From Spongilla lacustris (Eukaryota; Porifera; Demospongiae; Spongillida; Spongillidae): a DNA stretch of 64,000 nt. Below, in pieces: positions 54,266 to 64,000 of this stretch. A model generated the notes under the pieces. It had not been told where the DNA came from, did no database searches, and saw nothing but the letters and a program-made list of their open reading frames with translations. Where the stretch lies: assembly GCA_949361645.1 (NCBI GenBank), contig OX442419.1, positions 3,941,757 to 4,005,756 of the forward strand. The letters run 5' to 3'. How positions within the stretch are numbered: the first letter of the stretch is position 1; each line of letters opens with the position of its first letter. A program made the position numbers and the translations under genes.

Positions 54266-55463
54266 TGTCACGCAAAAATTGTACCGGGCGAAAATTGTAC
54301 CGGCCGGTACAATTTTCGCAACCAAAATTGTACCGCCCGGTACAATTTTGGTTGCGGAAAGTGTACCGGCCTTGCCAAAAGTGTACTGGGTAGTGAGAAA
54401 GGACCGTTTGCTTTATATAGGATGTCGGATAACGTATTCTGCTAGTTTAATACGTGTTGTACACAGTTCGCTGAAATAAAAACTTGAACCTACAGTTATA
54501 CATGTATATAGTTGGTAATTCTGACACTATAGTGCACTTCACTGAACATAACATGCGTCGATCGGTATTGTACATTCCAAAGTAGCTATTTATTTGGCAA
54601 CATATCCAACCACTATGAATATGTTAGGCGAATGTAATAGTATAAACTCAATGTACATGCCTCGGTCTGAAACACTTTTTTATTGCTGATTTTGACGATG
54701 ATTTTTGATAACAGATATCGTTAATTATGACCTAGCCAATCATATTTGCACACAAAAAAACAACACCCTGTTAGGCTGTTAAGCGTTAAATGAATATTTA
54801 TACCAAATTTAGAAAGTGTATGTCATTTGAACAATGACCATATAGGCAAATTGCAATTACTAATGAGTTGCATTTAAATGCAGCAGACGTGCTTATATCA
54901 GTTAAAAAGCTTAGCACCAATATCAGGCCCGTAGGCCGTAGGCAAGTTTTTTAGATACCCCTTTTAATTTTGGTGTACAAGGGTTGTAGTACTGACTCGC
55001 TCTGTACACGAAGCATATTGGTACAGTACCGTCCACTGAGAGCCTATAAATACATGTACAGTGCAGAGGATAAAAATAATAATCATTAGGGATATTGGGG
55101 CTCCGCCCCAGACTCCGGTGGGGAGGCTTACAGCGCTCCCCAAAACCCCCTAGCTGTTGCAAGAGGGGGATCCGCCCCCCTTTGCACCCGCCGATCCACT
55201 TACCCCCCCCCCCCCCCCCCCGGTTTTTAAACCTTGTCCTGCTACGCGCCTGTATAGATATACGGACATCAAATATCCCTTCGCCAAGTCTAACCGACAA
55301 CTTACTTCTAGCTGGAAGCTAACGGTACTTTCTCACTACCCGGTACACTTTTGGCAAGGCCGGTACACTTTTGGCAACTAAAATTGTACCGGGCGGTACA
55401 ATTTTGGTTGCGAAAAGTGTACCGGCCGGTACAATTTTCGCCCGGTACAATTTTTGCGTGACA
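54266..55463. mobile_element. Non-autonomous DNA element with long palindromic ends
   Basis: Both ends begin TGTCACGCAAAAATTGTACC; the outer 25 bp are perfect inverted copies and similarity extends about 120 bp. R1 at 28,248–28,252 shows the empty site. TGCA lies on both sides (54,262–54,265 and 55,464–55,467), consistent with a 4-bp duplication. Inside the ends, palindromic ccggtaca/tgtaccgg blocks repeat. The interior contains a G/C-rich block at 55,095–55,225 but no transposase frame. Confidence 0.9.
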
Positions 55464-55699
55464 TGCACCCCACTGACATTTTGATACCAGCCAAAATGGT
55501 AGTTGTCTTGGTCTGCAGCATTTGTCATCAAGGTTATACACACCCTCAATAATTCATTGATTTACGAAGCTGGTCAGACCTCGGGTGCCACAGCATCAAA
55601 ATTTTATATTACCGGTGAGTGATTTGATGGGATTCGTTATGTATAACATTTCAGTGCATGACTGGCCTTCACTGATTTTTTCCAAAAACAAGTATAATA

Positions 55700-56172
55700 T
55701 CGAGAGTTACGGAAGTAACTCTCATATATGATTTGTGCCGTATCATGAATATCATTAAAAAAACGCGATCCGCGTATAACTCACGAACCGAGAAACGGAT
55801 AGTGTAGTTCTTTATTGCTATCGATCCACAATGGAAAGACGATCATTTTCATGTTTTGTTCAAGTCGCCAGACAGTTTACTTTAAGAGAACAAAAAAGCT
55901 CGAGTTCTCGTTCCCAGTCCCAAATTTCTCCTCCGACAGTTTTTTTGGGTGAGTATAACTCGGGATAGGAATGGTTGTAATTAGCGCAAAATACACCAAA
56001 AAATCTAGAAAATTCTGGAAGAACATCTACAGGTCTCAGATATGGAAATAAAGCATGTTACTGATATACGTAATATGCATATGGAGCTATATGAAAGCGT
56101 TCCCATGGCAATGTTAACGTGATATGTGTATTCTATCATTTTAAAACTCATATTGGCGAAGTTGTTTTTATC
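55700..56172. other. Private R2 insertion, left part
   Basis: Starts with the short palindrome gagagttacggaagtaactctc at 55,702. No gene recognised before 56,173. The right limit of the insertion is somewhere before the CA tract at 57,650. Confidence 0.4.
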
Positions 56173-57020
56173 AAAATGCCTTCACGACAACAACAGCGGA
56201 GAGCAAAGCGACGAGCGGAATAGAGACCTCTCTCGGGTTCGGCGCTTCTAAGAGGGGGCGTGTATGCTGTGATGAGCAGAATTCTGACGAGTTACGAGCT
56301 TCTAAGAGGCAAAAGCAGCAAGAGACCAATCGGGATTCCAAAAGGATACAATATTGGATAAACCCTTCTGCTGCATGTTTAGCGAAAAGGGCGCAATACC
56401 AGAAGCGTAAGCGTGAGGCCCAAAGGTGAGTTGTGCATGGAATATTATGGTTTGGCGCGCTTCTTTTAGTCTAGAGCAGCTGGAAAAGTGCTTTATACAT
56501 TGTGTTGCTAGGTGATGACATGTACAGCTGGATTTTGTCATGTTGCATAACGGGTGTTGCTACACAGTATTCATATTATTGATATTAGTTGCACTGTTTA
56601 TTATGTTTTGCAATACAGTTCAAGTGTCACCCCTAGTATAGTACACACAAATAATGCATGACATGGGGTTGACATTATTATGTGGCTTGTACATGTATTA
56701 CCAGTGAAGTATTGACTGCATGCTTCCATCTCCTTAATCATTTTAGCTACTGCCTGTATGAACCCAATGATAGTGTTCTAATGGAGTATAAGGGTGGCCT
56801 TGAAAAGGCTATTCTAAGCAATAGGACATTGCTAGATGAGTTAAAGGATGCCTTTTGCAAGACCCATCCATGGTTAGCGCAAAAGGTTACCACTAGATCT
56901 GCACATGCTGCTGTTAGCAAAGTTAGCGCAGATGCATTACTTGCTAAGGCACTGAACATTCGAAGAGCAAAAGCAGGGGGATTGTTAAAAGATGTTCGTG
57001 CCATTAATGCAATAAAATAA
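56173..57020 (+). CDS. Lys/Arg-rich protein, two exons, unknown; transposon-associated type
   Basis: ATG 56,173 encodes MPSRQQQRRAKRRAE and meets a stop. From about 56,215 a second frame is open: ASKRGRV…DELRASKRQKQQETNRDSKR, QYWINPSAACLAKRAQYQKR. It reaches a donor at 56,425 (caaag|gtgagt). Exon 2 follows attttag at 56,747–57,020 in matching phase and encodes PNDSVLMEYKGGLEKAILSN, QKVTTRSAHAAVSKVSADAL and AKAGGLLKDVRAINAIK. Repeated RASKRxxY-like basic motifs before such an α-helical end are known to me from uncharacterised, multi-copy, probably transposon-derived proteins in marine invertebrates. The frame break at the start makes the first exon uncertain. It lies wholly within DNA absent from R1. 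Confidence 0.45.
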
Positions 57021-57479
57021 TGATATTATAGCTGGGATAAGGCATCATAGTGCTGTCTCAGAACCCTATTTCTATTATACCTCTTACAATCACACAAAAC
57101 ACTGTATACAAGTAGACCTCAATGGTAGGTGTGTTATCAGCTGATTGTCCAAGCAGATTCATTTGCCTAAAATAGGCGACAATGAGTGAGATTGGGCCTC
57201 ATGATACCCTCCACCTTGAGTGGATAATACATATATGTCTGAGAAGCAGGCATAATATGGGGGACCTATCCTCAATGGCAATTGAATCAAATCACAAAGA
57301 AGGTAACCCCAGGAGTTTAAAAGTTTGATGTTGTTTGCTTCCATATATTCAGAAACAAACCACAAAAAATGATGTTGCTAGGCAGTGACATGTTCAGTGT
57401 TGCTACAGCTGAACATGGGTATGCATAGCATTTTGGTGGGTACTTCTGCACAGCTGGTATAAATGAAAATGAAGGAAAC

Positions 57480-57610
57480 AAGATATAAAAAACATTCTCT
57501 CTGAGAAAGTTGGTGGTATATAGGATTTGAAGGCAATGGTGGTGTAAAAAGGAAGGGAACAAGGGATCAACGATGATACAAGTTTTTTGTAACAGTCCTA
57601 TATTTAGCAA
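57480..57610. mobile_element. Half-copy of the palindromic MITE of 18.9 kb
   Basis: Reads aaaaacattctctctgagaaagttggtggtata-type sequence through gaacaagg and aacagtcctatattt, collinear with 18,876–19,010 at roughly 75%. The second arm is missing, replaced by the CA tract. Confidence 0.65.
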
Positions 57611-57649
57611 CGAAAAATGTACGTACTACAAAAGTGCTAAATACACAAA

Positions 57650-57852
57650 CACAAACACACACACACATACACACACGCACATATACACACACATACATGC
57701 ACACACACATGCACACACACACATACACACACATACACACATACACACACATGCACACACACATGCATACACACACATGCACACACACATGCACACACAC
57801 ATACACACACATACACACACATGCAAACACACATGCATACACACACATACAC
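57650..57852. repeat. (CA)n microsatellite
   Basis: CA repeat with TA interruptions, the R2 counterpart of the TG tract at 27,596–27,898. Confidence 0.95.
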
Positions 57853-58499
57853 TTAAGTCTTTTCCTGGAATTCTCACTGGAGTGTGTGTATGTACACTGT
57901 ATAGTAAATGGGTTGCCAACATTGATTGCACACTGAGGGCACTGATGCTACCACAGCTGGGCAGATGCTACCTAGCTAACAGGGACCCATGATAAGCTCT
58001 GGCTACCATTGGGTTGACCTGCATACCAAACCACGAGGCTGGCCTTTTAGATGGCAATTGTGGTAGAAGCCAAGAGGGTGCCACCTGCCTGTGGAAAATC
58101 CTGAATTGAAATATGAGAGGTGGGTCAGGGGACTTGTGTACTGTAGTGGCTGATGACTGGATGAGCCTGGGACCAGACTGCTCTCAACCAGTTGGGGAGT
58201 TTTTGCAGTTTAAGACCCATTTTGAGGGGTCAAAGGAGTAAGGCTTGTCTGCATTGATGCTAAGGTGCAGACCTGTAGGAAGCATTCACACATACATATG
58301 TTTACATATGCTACCTTACCAGAACCTTCTAATGCTTTCCCTAGAATGCTCCCTGGGATATGTGTGTAGTATATGGTTGCCCACTGCTGACAGGCAGGCA
58401 AGCTGCCACAGATGGGCGATAGATACCAGCCCTGCAGGGACCAATGATAAGCACTCAGGGGGCGGATACAGGATTTTGTGTTAGGGGGGGGCATATAGG

Positions 58500-59875
58500 C
58501 AGGGTTGCCGAAGGCCAGCCCGGCTTGACAGGTCGGCCTGCCAGGCCGGACTGTCCGCTTGGCCTGGCAGGCCAGACTCTCACCTGACAGGCCGGGATCC
58601 GCCCACAAAGTGGGAGTAGATTGTCACACCAATGCATGCGCCAGCAATTACATGCATTGTGTTATCAGAGATCATATATAGATGCACAGCTTTGACTGAT
58701 TTCAGGGTGCTCTGTCTCAGTTAGGAAGGATTACTGACTCTGCATGTGTGGCATTGGCAGTATTGAAAGTGCAAATAATACATACATGTACATAAATGTA
58801 AACTGCATGCCTGATCACATATAGAGATATAAAGGCCCAAGCATATTTCTGTGTCGAGTGTTCCACATTACATATACTACCAACAATTTTTATGGAGGTG
58901 AAAGTGGGTGGGGGTGGGGATGGGGGTGGGGAATGTATTGGACAGCTTCATTGATGTGGGTTATAGATTCCTGTTCCAAGTGATTAACATGTACATGATG
59001 CATTAGAGAAGTCATGCGAATAATGGAGTTCTTTAGCATGGTCAGTTGTGCACGAGAATGAGAAACTCACGTTGTCATTACCAAAAATGTACATGTACTT
59101 ACATGTACAAGGTTGCAAGTGCAACTCATGCATGGAGTTGTGATCAACAGATGACATAAAATATGAGTGGTGCATGACACAGATAATGGGGGAACCTTCA
59201 TTGTAAAATACTGTTCAAGTGGGGGCTTTTTAGCTTTTAGCAGCTAGAGTTCTTTCATATGAGAGATATATAGACTCTGTACACCTTGAAATGCGACCAA
59301 ACAATGGAAGTAGAGTTAGCGTTTTGTTTTCTACTTAGTGGGAATTCCAACCTGACGAATACTTTAGAGTACCGCGATATATCCCCCTCCCCATCCACCC
59401 CATGCACAGAAAAAAAATGGCCCGTGTTTAACAAACGTATATCGACGTAATCATAAAACTTCCTCGTACCCGTTTAAACATTTCACGAAAGTACTGGCAC
59501 TCCAGCAGGAGTTTAAAGTATGGCACGCAGCTCACGCAGCTGCGTTCATGATTACGTCGATGCGCTCGTTTAAACACGGGACCTTTTTTTTTTTTGGAGA
59601 GGGGGGGGGGGGGGCCAATACTCTACGGTAATTACGAATTCGTCTGGATTATGTATGCAAAGATCGGGGTTGGAGGAAGCACAGCTGATAAAAGTGGAGT
59701 ACCTGAAGTGGATTCGTGCGCAGCACAAATGAGTCTGAACAACATTCAAGGCCATTCATACAATCTAAGCGATCAAATTATTAGTAATACCGACCTGGCA
59801 GGCCGACCTGACAGGCCGGGGCTGTCAGACCGGCCGATCACAGGCCGGACCCCGGCCTGACTTTCCGCAACCCTG
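58500..59875. mobile_element. hAT-type non-autonomous element B
   Basis: The ends CAGGGTTGCCGAA… and …TTTCCGCAACCCTG match hAT element A (39,914–40,943), including the aggccgg subterminal repeats. CATATAGG flanks both sides (58,492–58,499 and 59,876–59,883), an 8-bp duplication. No transposase frame. The interior differs from element A. Confidence 0.93.
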
Positions 59876-60192
59876 CATATAGGGGGGAATGGGGGCGTGC
59901 CCCTCCGAACTTGCCAGGGTGTCTGGGAAAGCGCAGTAAGCACCATCATCTCCGCCCCAAAACCCTAGCCACTGGTGTTTTTAGGGTTAGGCACTCAAGA
60001 GTGGGCTCTGCTTTCTTCACTAAGTCTCACTCGTATGATTAATGATTCATTGGCACATACATTGTACACTTTTTGCACGCCGCAAACACTTCAGCAATGG
60101 TCAGCTGACGCTTAGCCATGGGATCCGGACGACGGCGGAATCCGCAGATCTACCACTTTCCTGACGGCAATTGAAATTGAAATTCGCAAATT

Positions 60193-60475
60193 ATGTACGA
60201 ACTGAACGCTGAACGAATGTACGAACTGAACGCTGAACGAATGTACGAACTGAACGCTGAACGAATGTACGAACTGAACGCTGAACGAATGTACGAACTG
60301 AACGCTGAACGAATGTACGAACTGAACGCTGAACGAATGTACGAACTGAACGCTGAACGAATGTACGAACTGAACGCTGAACGAATGTACGAACTGAACG
60401 CTGAACGAATGTACGAACTGAACGCTGAACGAATGTACGAACTGAACGCTGAACGAATGTACGAACTGAACGCTC
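60193..60475 (+). repeat. 24-bp minisatellite, about 12 copies
   Basis: Near-perfect tandem copies of atgtacgaactgaacgctgaacga-type units. The period is eight codons, and the plus strand reads MYELNAER repeated and ends 12 codons after the array. Other frames are open too. No promoter or conserved flank supports a gene, so it is annotated as a repeat. Confidence 0.93.
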
Positions 60476-60643
60476 AAAAGTACAATAGAAAAAGTGCCAC
60501 GTGTCAGGGGTGATACTTAGCACGTGCAACAGGTCTAGCGCCTGCAAGAGCTAAGACAGTGCGGCGCTGATGACATATAATTAAATTCATTACAATGGAC
60601 AGGAGGCGTATCCTTATTAGTTAGGGGGGGCATAGGCCGGGTT

Positions 60644-60675
<32 letters not shown>

Positions 60676-60706
60676 GTATCCGCCACTGGCACTGGCTACC
60701 TATAAC

Positions 60707-61875
60707 CATAGATTGAAGAATACCTGGATACGAAACGCGTCACGTGATCCATTGAATTGTCAATTGTGGGCGGCGGACCCTTTGAAGTGAACTGTGTTTC
60801 GGTTAACCCTTTTGTAGATTACGCTTTTCCCCCTGCTATCACTGCTGTTTAAGATAAAAATCGAGATCTTAGGCATTCTTCGTACTCCCACCGATCTTGC
60901 TTTCCAGGTTAGTAACTATTGTTCATGCAATTCACTAAGCACACTCTACGTAGGTACCGTATCTATCATTTCAGCCTCTTCGGAACATATATCTCAACTT
61001 AGAGATGCTTCCAACCATTCATTTCTAAAAGCAAAACATTATGCTATTCCCTCTGTGGAACGAACGTATAGCCGTTGGGGCTTTAGCATGTGGGTACAAC
61101 TGCCTGGTGAACAGGTCGCGGACCCATCGTGTTTCGGAACATAGTGTTTGAGTTAGACACACGCAACAAAGTCCAAATTTGTTTTTCAAAGTTCAGAAAG
61201 AGTTGTTCTGTGGAACGCATACAGCCAAAGGTGGACCAACGTTATGCAAATGTCTTATAGAAGTTATAGTTGTGTGGGTTATTTTCATTAAATCGTCCCT
61301 GGACCGATATATGTTTCGGTACATCTCTTGCACGGTCAGTGCAAGCTAGATAGCACTTAGACACATCTACGCAGTTACTATGATCAGTTGTAAGGAATGT
61401 ACTTATAGTACTTAAAGTTGTGTAGTAGCTGATTGAACAAATGCCTTGTAAGTGCGATTGATGATCCAACTGCAGTCCAATGACACAGAACAAGCGTTTC
61501 CAAATAGGTGGCAATTCCATCAAACGATCCTGTTTGAAACATCTGTAAGCTCTCTCTCTAACTGAATGTGCTTTTATTCTTGGGTGATGTAGACAAGCTA
61601 GAATAGCCGAACGTAACTCGGCCACTGCAAAATGTATTGAAAGCAACGTTGTAAGCAACTCGTTACGAGGATCTAGTCTGTTTTGGTCTGTGTTTCGGGT
61701 ACCTTACTGTCTGTAATCGTCTCCTGTATCGCTCGTATTATGGCAAGTCAGTTTCGGCCCTTGGTAGGCTATCCCTATATAAGTTTAATTTATTACACCA
61801 AATGTGTCACGTGCCGAAACGCGGATCATTTCTAATTATCTCCGCGTTTCGTATCCAGGTATTCTTCAATCTATG
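60707..61875. mobile_element. Non-autonomous DNA transposon with 7-bp target duplication
   Basis: The ends are CATAGATTGAAGAATACC… and the exact inverse …GGTATTCTTCAATCTATG, with about 33 bp of terminal repeat. The empty site in R1 (26,978–26,990) shows that CTATAAC (60,700–60,706 and 61,876–61,882) was duplicated. Many tttcgg/ccgaaa words inside (61,130, 61,312, 61,694, 61,753 and 61,815) look like dispersed subterminal binding motifs. A 138-codon open frame at 61,242–61,658 (minus) has no recognisable domain. Confidence 0.92.
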
Positions 61876-64000
61876 CTATAACATTGGGTTTGGCCTGCAT
61901 TCCACACTGCGGCTCTGTATGGCCATGGTTGGGTGGCTAATGCTAATTGGGTTCAAACCAGAGGCTCAGGGTGCTGCCCAAGTGTAAGTGTAAACTAAAT
62001 AGCCTCAAATAATAGTTTGAGTGGTTGATGGCCTTAGGACACTAGCATGGTACATGTACAGATTGGCAAAGCCGGTATAAGTGCAGGCAAAGGTCACTTG
62101 GCTGAGGCAATAGCCGCACTGTCTGAGGGATCTGTCAGTGCCGCGTGTATGCTGTGAAGGTTGAACTGAGCCATTGATCAAGGTTCTGGATCATTGTGGG
62201 GGGTAAACCCATTGCCCAATCCTGAGGCTGCAACTGTATGCAAAACAACACGCTACCTTCCCAATGAACGCCGTGATGGCATCACAGAGGTCATGCTGCA
62301 TAGTCAGTTAATTCTGATGGGTGGATTGGTGTTGATGTGGCGTGGAAATTATTATTATCGTCTGTACTCATATACCATGTCGCCCAGTATTCCGTGTTAC
62401 AACTTACAGTTACATAATCTATGCGCACGCAGCGTGATTGCACGTTCCATGCAAGTTTGGGAATAACGTTAACCTTTGCATTAAATAACCTTCCTGAGTT
62501 ATGCCAGGCGCTACACGAAGTGTGGAGCTGTGTTTATGTATATGACATTACTTTTCAGGCTATGATCCTATTGATCTCAAAATATCTCAATCTCTCATAT
62601 GATATGCTTGAGATTTACACCATGAATTATATCAACTGACAACTACTACATGTAAATGCTCGTGTATGTGTGTGAGTATTGGTTTCAATGAATATTAATT
62701 TCAAGAACGACATGCAGCTTTGACGACGGATGGGACATCAACGTGCTCCCGTGTATACTGCCTTTGTGCGATACGGTATTTGAAAATACCACCGTTTTGT
62801 ACATTTCAAGTCCATATTAGGATTGTATTTAAAGTTTAAATATACCTGCCTTGTCAAATAAAATGTTATGAGGGAGGACATTTTACCCTGGAGGGGGACA
62901 GTTTGCCCTAGCATAGATTGTTCGCGGGGGGACATTGTGCACTATTGCAGAATGTCCGCCGGGGGGACATTCCGCACGGGCTACCCTCCCACACCGTCCC
63001 TATAGCCACTGTTGTATCCTGACTGGAGGTCACTGCAGGATGGAGGGGCCGGGGGTTCACTCATGCACGCGTACCATGTCTCTGCAGGAGAGGTCCATAT
63101 CTGATTGGAGCTAGTAACAATTAACTTCAACACTTTTTAATTTGCAAAACGAGGGCACAGTCGTGGATGGGTGAAATTTGACAGTCAAAATGCGTTTTTT
63201 TTTGGCAGCAAAATTTTATCCTAGGATAAATTTTAGGTAGGATAATTTTTGTCGTGACATGTAGAATGTCTGCGGGAATAGTCGGGCGGGCCCTACTACC
63301 GCGTTGGGACATTTTACACTACTGGCATATGTATTCTGCCGAAGAACAATTTACCCTCCTAGTTCCAACACCGGTATCATGTTATAATTAAATAAATAAA
63401 TACGAATCGTGTGTAGCCCATATACCGGTATATGAATATACGTTATGAGGATATATACATGAATGACGGATTTAATCAGACAGTGCATGCCGGCGGCTGC
63501 ATGGTCAGCAACTCTCTACTCGAGTGCCAGAGTGGCTCGAGCCACAGTCACCTGCATGATTATTCGCAGGCCAGAATGGTAGGAAACCAACTTTTATTTG
63601 TGCGCAACAGGGCTGCCCCCCCCCCCCCCCCCCCCCCCCCTACACACACACACACACTTTTTTGGCCGATAATATTAATTTATTTACTGTACAGGTAGGT
63701 ACGTACACGTACACGCGCATGCAGGCGCGAGGCGGTTCCATGGGCATGGCTCAATTTATAGCAGACCAGTCGGACTTTTGTTATTTTGTTATTGTGCAGT
63801 GCTTGACGCTTGTATCTTATAGCGATTAGATTCTTTGCTTGACGAAGGAAACTCCGAAATATATTTGCTTGTGTTGTATAGATAGCCAACCGATTGGATT
63901 CGAATTCTATTTGCCCGGCCGGTTCGCCACGTATACGTAACACAATGGGCGAACCTCCTTGTAAGATCAGAAGCAGTGTAGCATAGCTACGTTGTTACAA

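Larger units (their letters stand above)
58456..60688. mobile_element. hAT-like element with CAGKGGCGGATACAGG ends, carrying a nested hAT and a minisatellite
   Basis: The left end cagggggcggatacagg and the right end cctgtatccgccactg are inverted. R1 (26,985–27,000) gives the empty site. GCACT (58,451–58,455 and 60,689–60,693) is duplicated, shorter than the 8 bp expected of hAT. The ends are followed by ttaggggggg on each side. The host element is short: most of its length is hAT element B (58,500–59,875) and the 24-bp array at 60,193. Confidence 0.8.
52612..64000. repeat. Large inverted repeat, copy R2
   Basis: Reverse complement of R1 (19,431–29,882) with four private insertions: 54,266–55,463; about 55,700–57,640; 58,456–60,688 with a nested element; and 60,707–61,875. 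It lacks the 5.4-kb insertion of R1. The mirrored tyrosine-recombinase fragments are at 52,635–52,850 (plus, FKPKRQLITNRMLGQ), 53,690–53,830 (minus, MIQNLGRWYSSAFTA) and near 62,170 (minus). Poly-C at 63,618–63,640 mirrors poly-G at 19,796–19,812. It continues past the right edge. Confidence 0.93.

Overview
The window reads as nuclear DNA of an invertebrate animal. It has GT–AG introns, a seven-transmembrane receptor, a RasGEF-domain protein and a secreted lectin-like protein. A very dense transposon load and strong enrichment for CATG/TGCA words (tacatgta, tgcatg) go with them. Gene and transposon content would fit a sponge or another early-branching or marine invertebrate, but the species cannot be fixed from sequence alone. 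True host coding sequence is a few percent of the window.

Layout. 1–7,800: microsatellites, a ~20-bp minisatellite, a palindromic G-tract array and remnants of Ty3-type RNase H and Gag. 7,840–9,830: decayed reverse transcriptase (RT) element with a C-terminal nuclease domain. 10,487–15,954: host gene for a His/Gly-rich secreted repeat protein, interrupted by a complete Ty3 LTR element (10,606–15,689). 18,871–19,162: palindromic MITE. 19,431–29,882 (R1) and 52,612–64,000 (R2): two inverted copies of a ~5-kb repeat, each carrying private insertions. R1 carries a 5.4-kb element with a ~949-aa transposase-like gene and a convergent Ulp1-protease/PHD gene. 29,640–31,189: tyrosine-recombinase remnant, then a secreted ConA-like gene. 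33,050–37,100: decayed RT elements on the minus strand. 38,227–39,321: GPCR gene. 39,914–40,943: hAT-type element with 8-bp target duplication. 42,192–47,235: second Ty3 element, again inside an open reading frame. 47,530–48,880: partial second copy of the R1 element and an RT 3' fragment. 49,578–52,474: RasGEF gene. 54,266–61,875: four further insertions nested in R2.

Because R1 and R2 preserve each other's empty sites, several elements can be delimited to the base. The least familiar system is the 5.4-kb element at 20,013–25,445. It joins an unrecognised D/D/E-type candidate transposase to a SUMO-protease-like Ulp1 domain and a PHD finger.

The most unexpected signal is a recurring 4-base insertion. 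At seven sites in three unrelated retroelement reading frames the break coincides with the hexamer TGCATG/CATGCA standing where family conservation predicts a single TG/CA. This looks like one repeated mutational process or transposon footprint rather than random decay.
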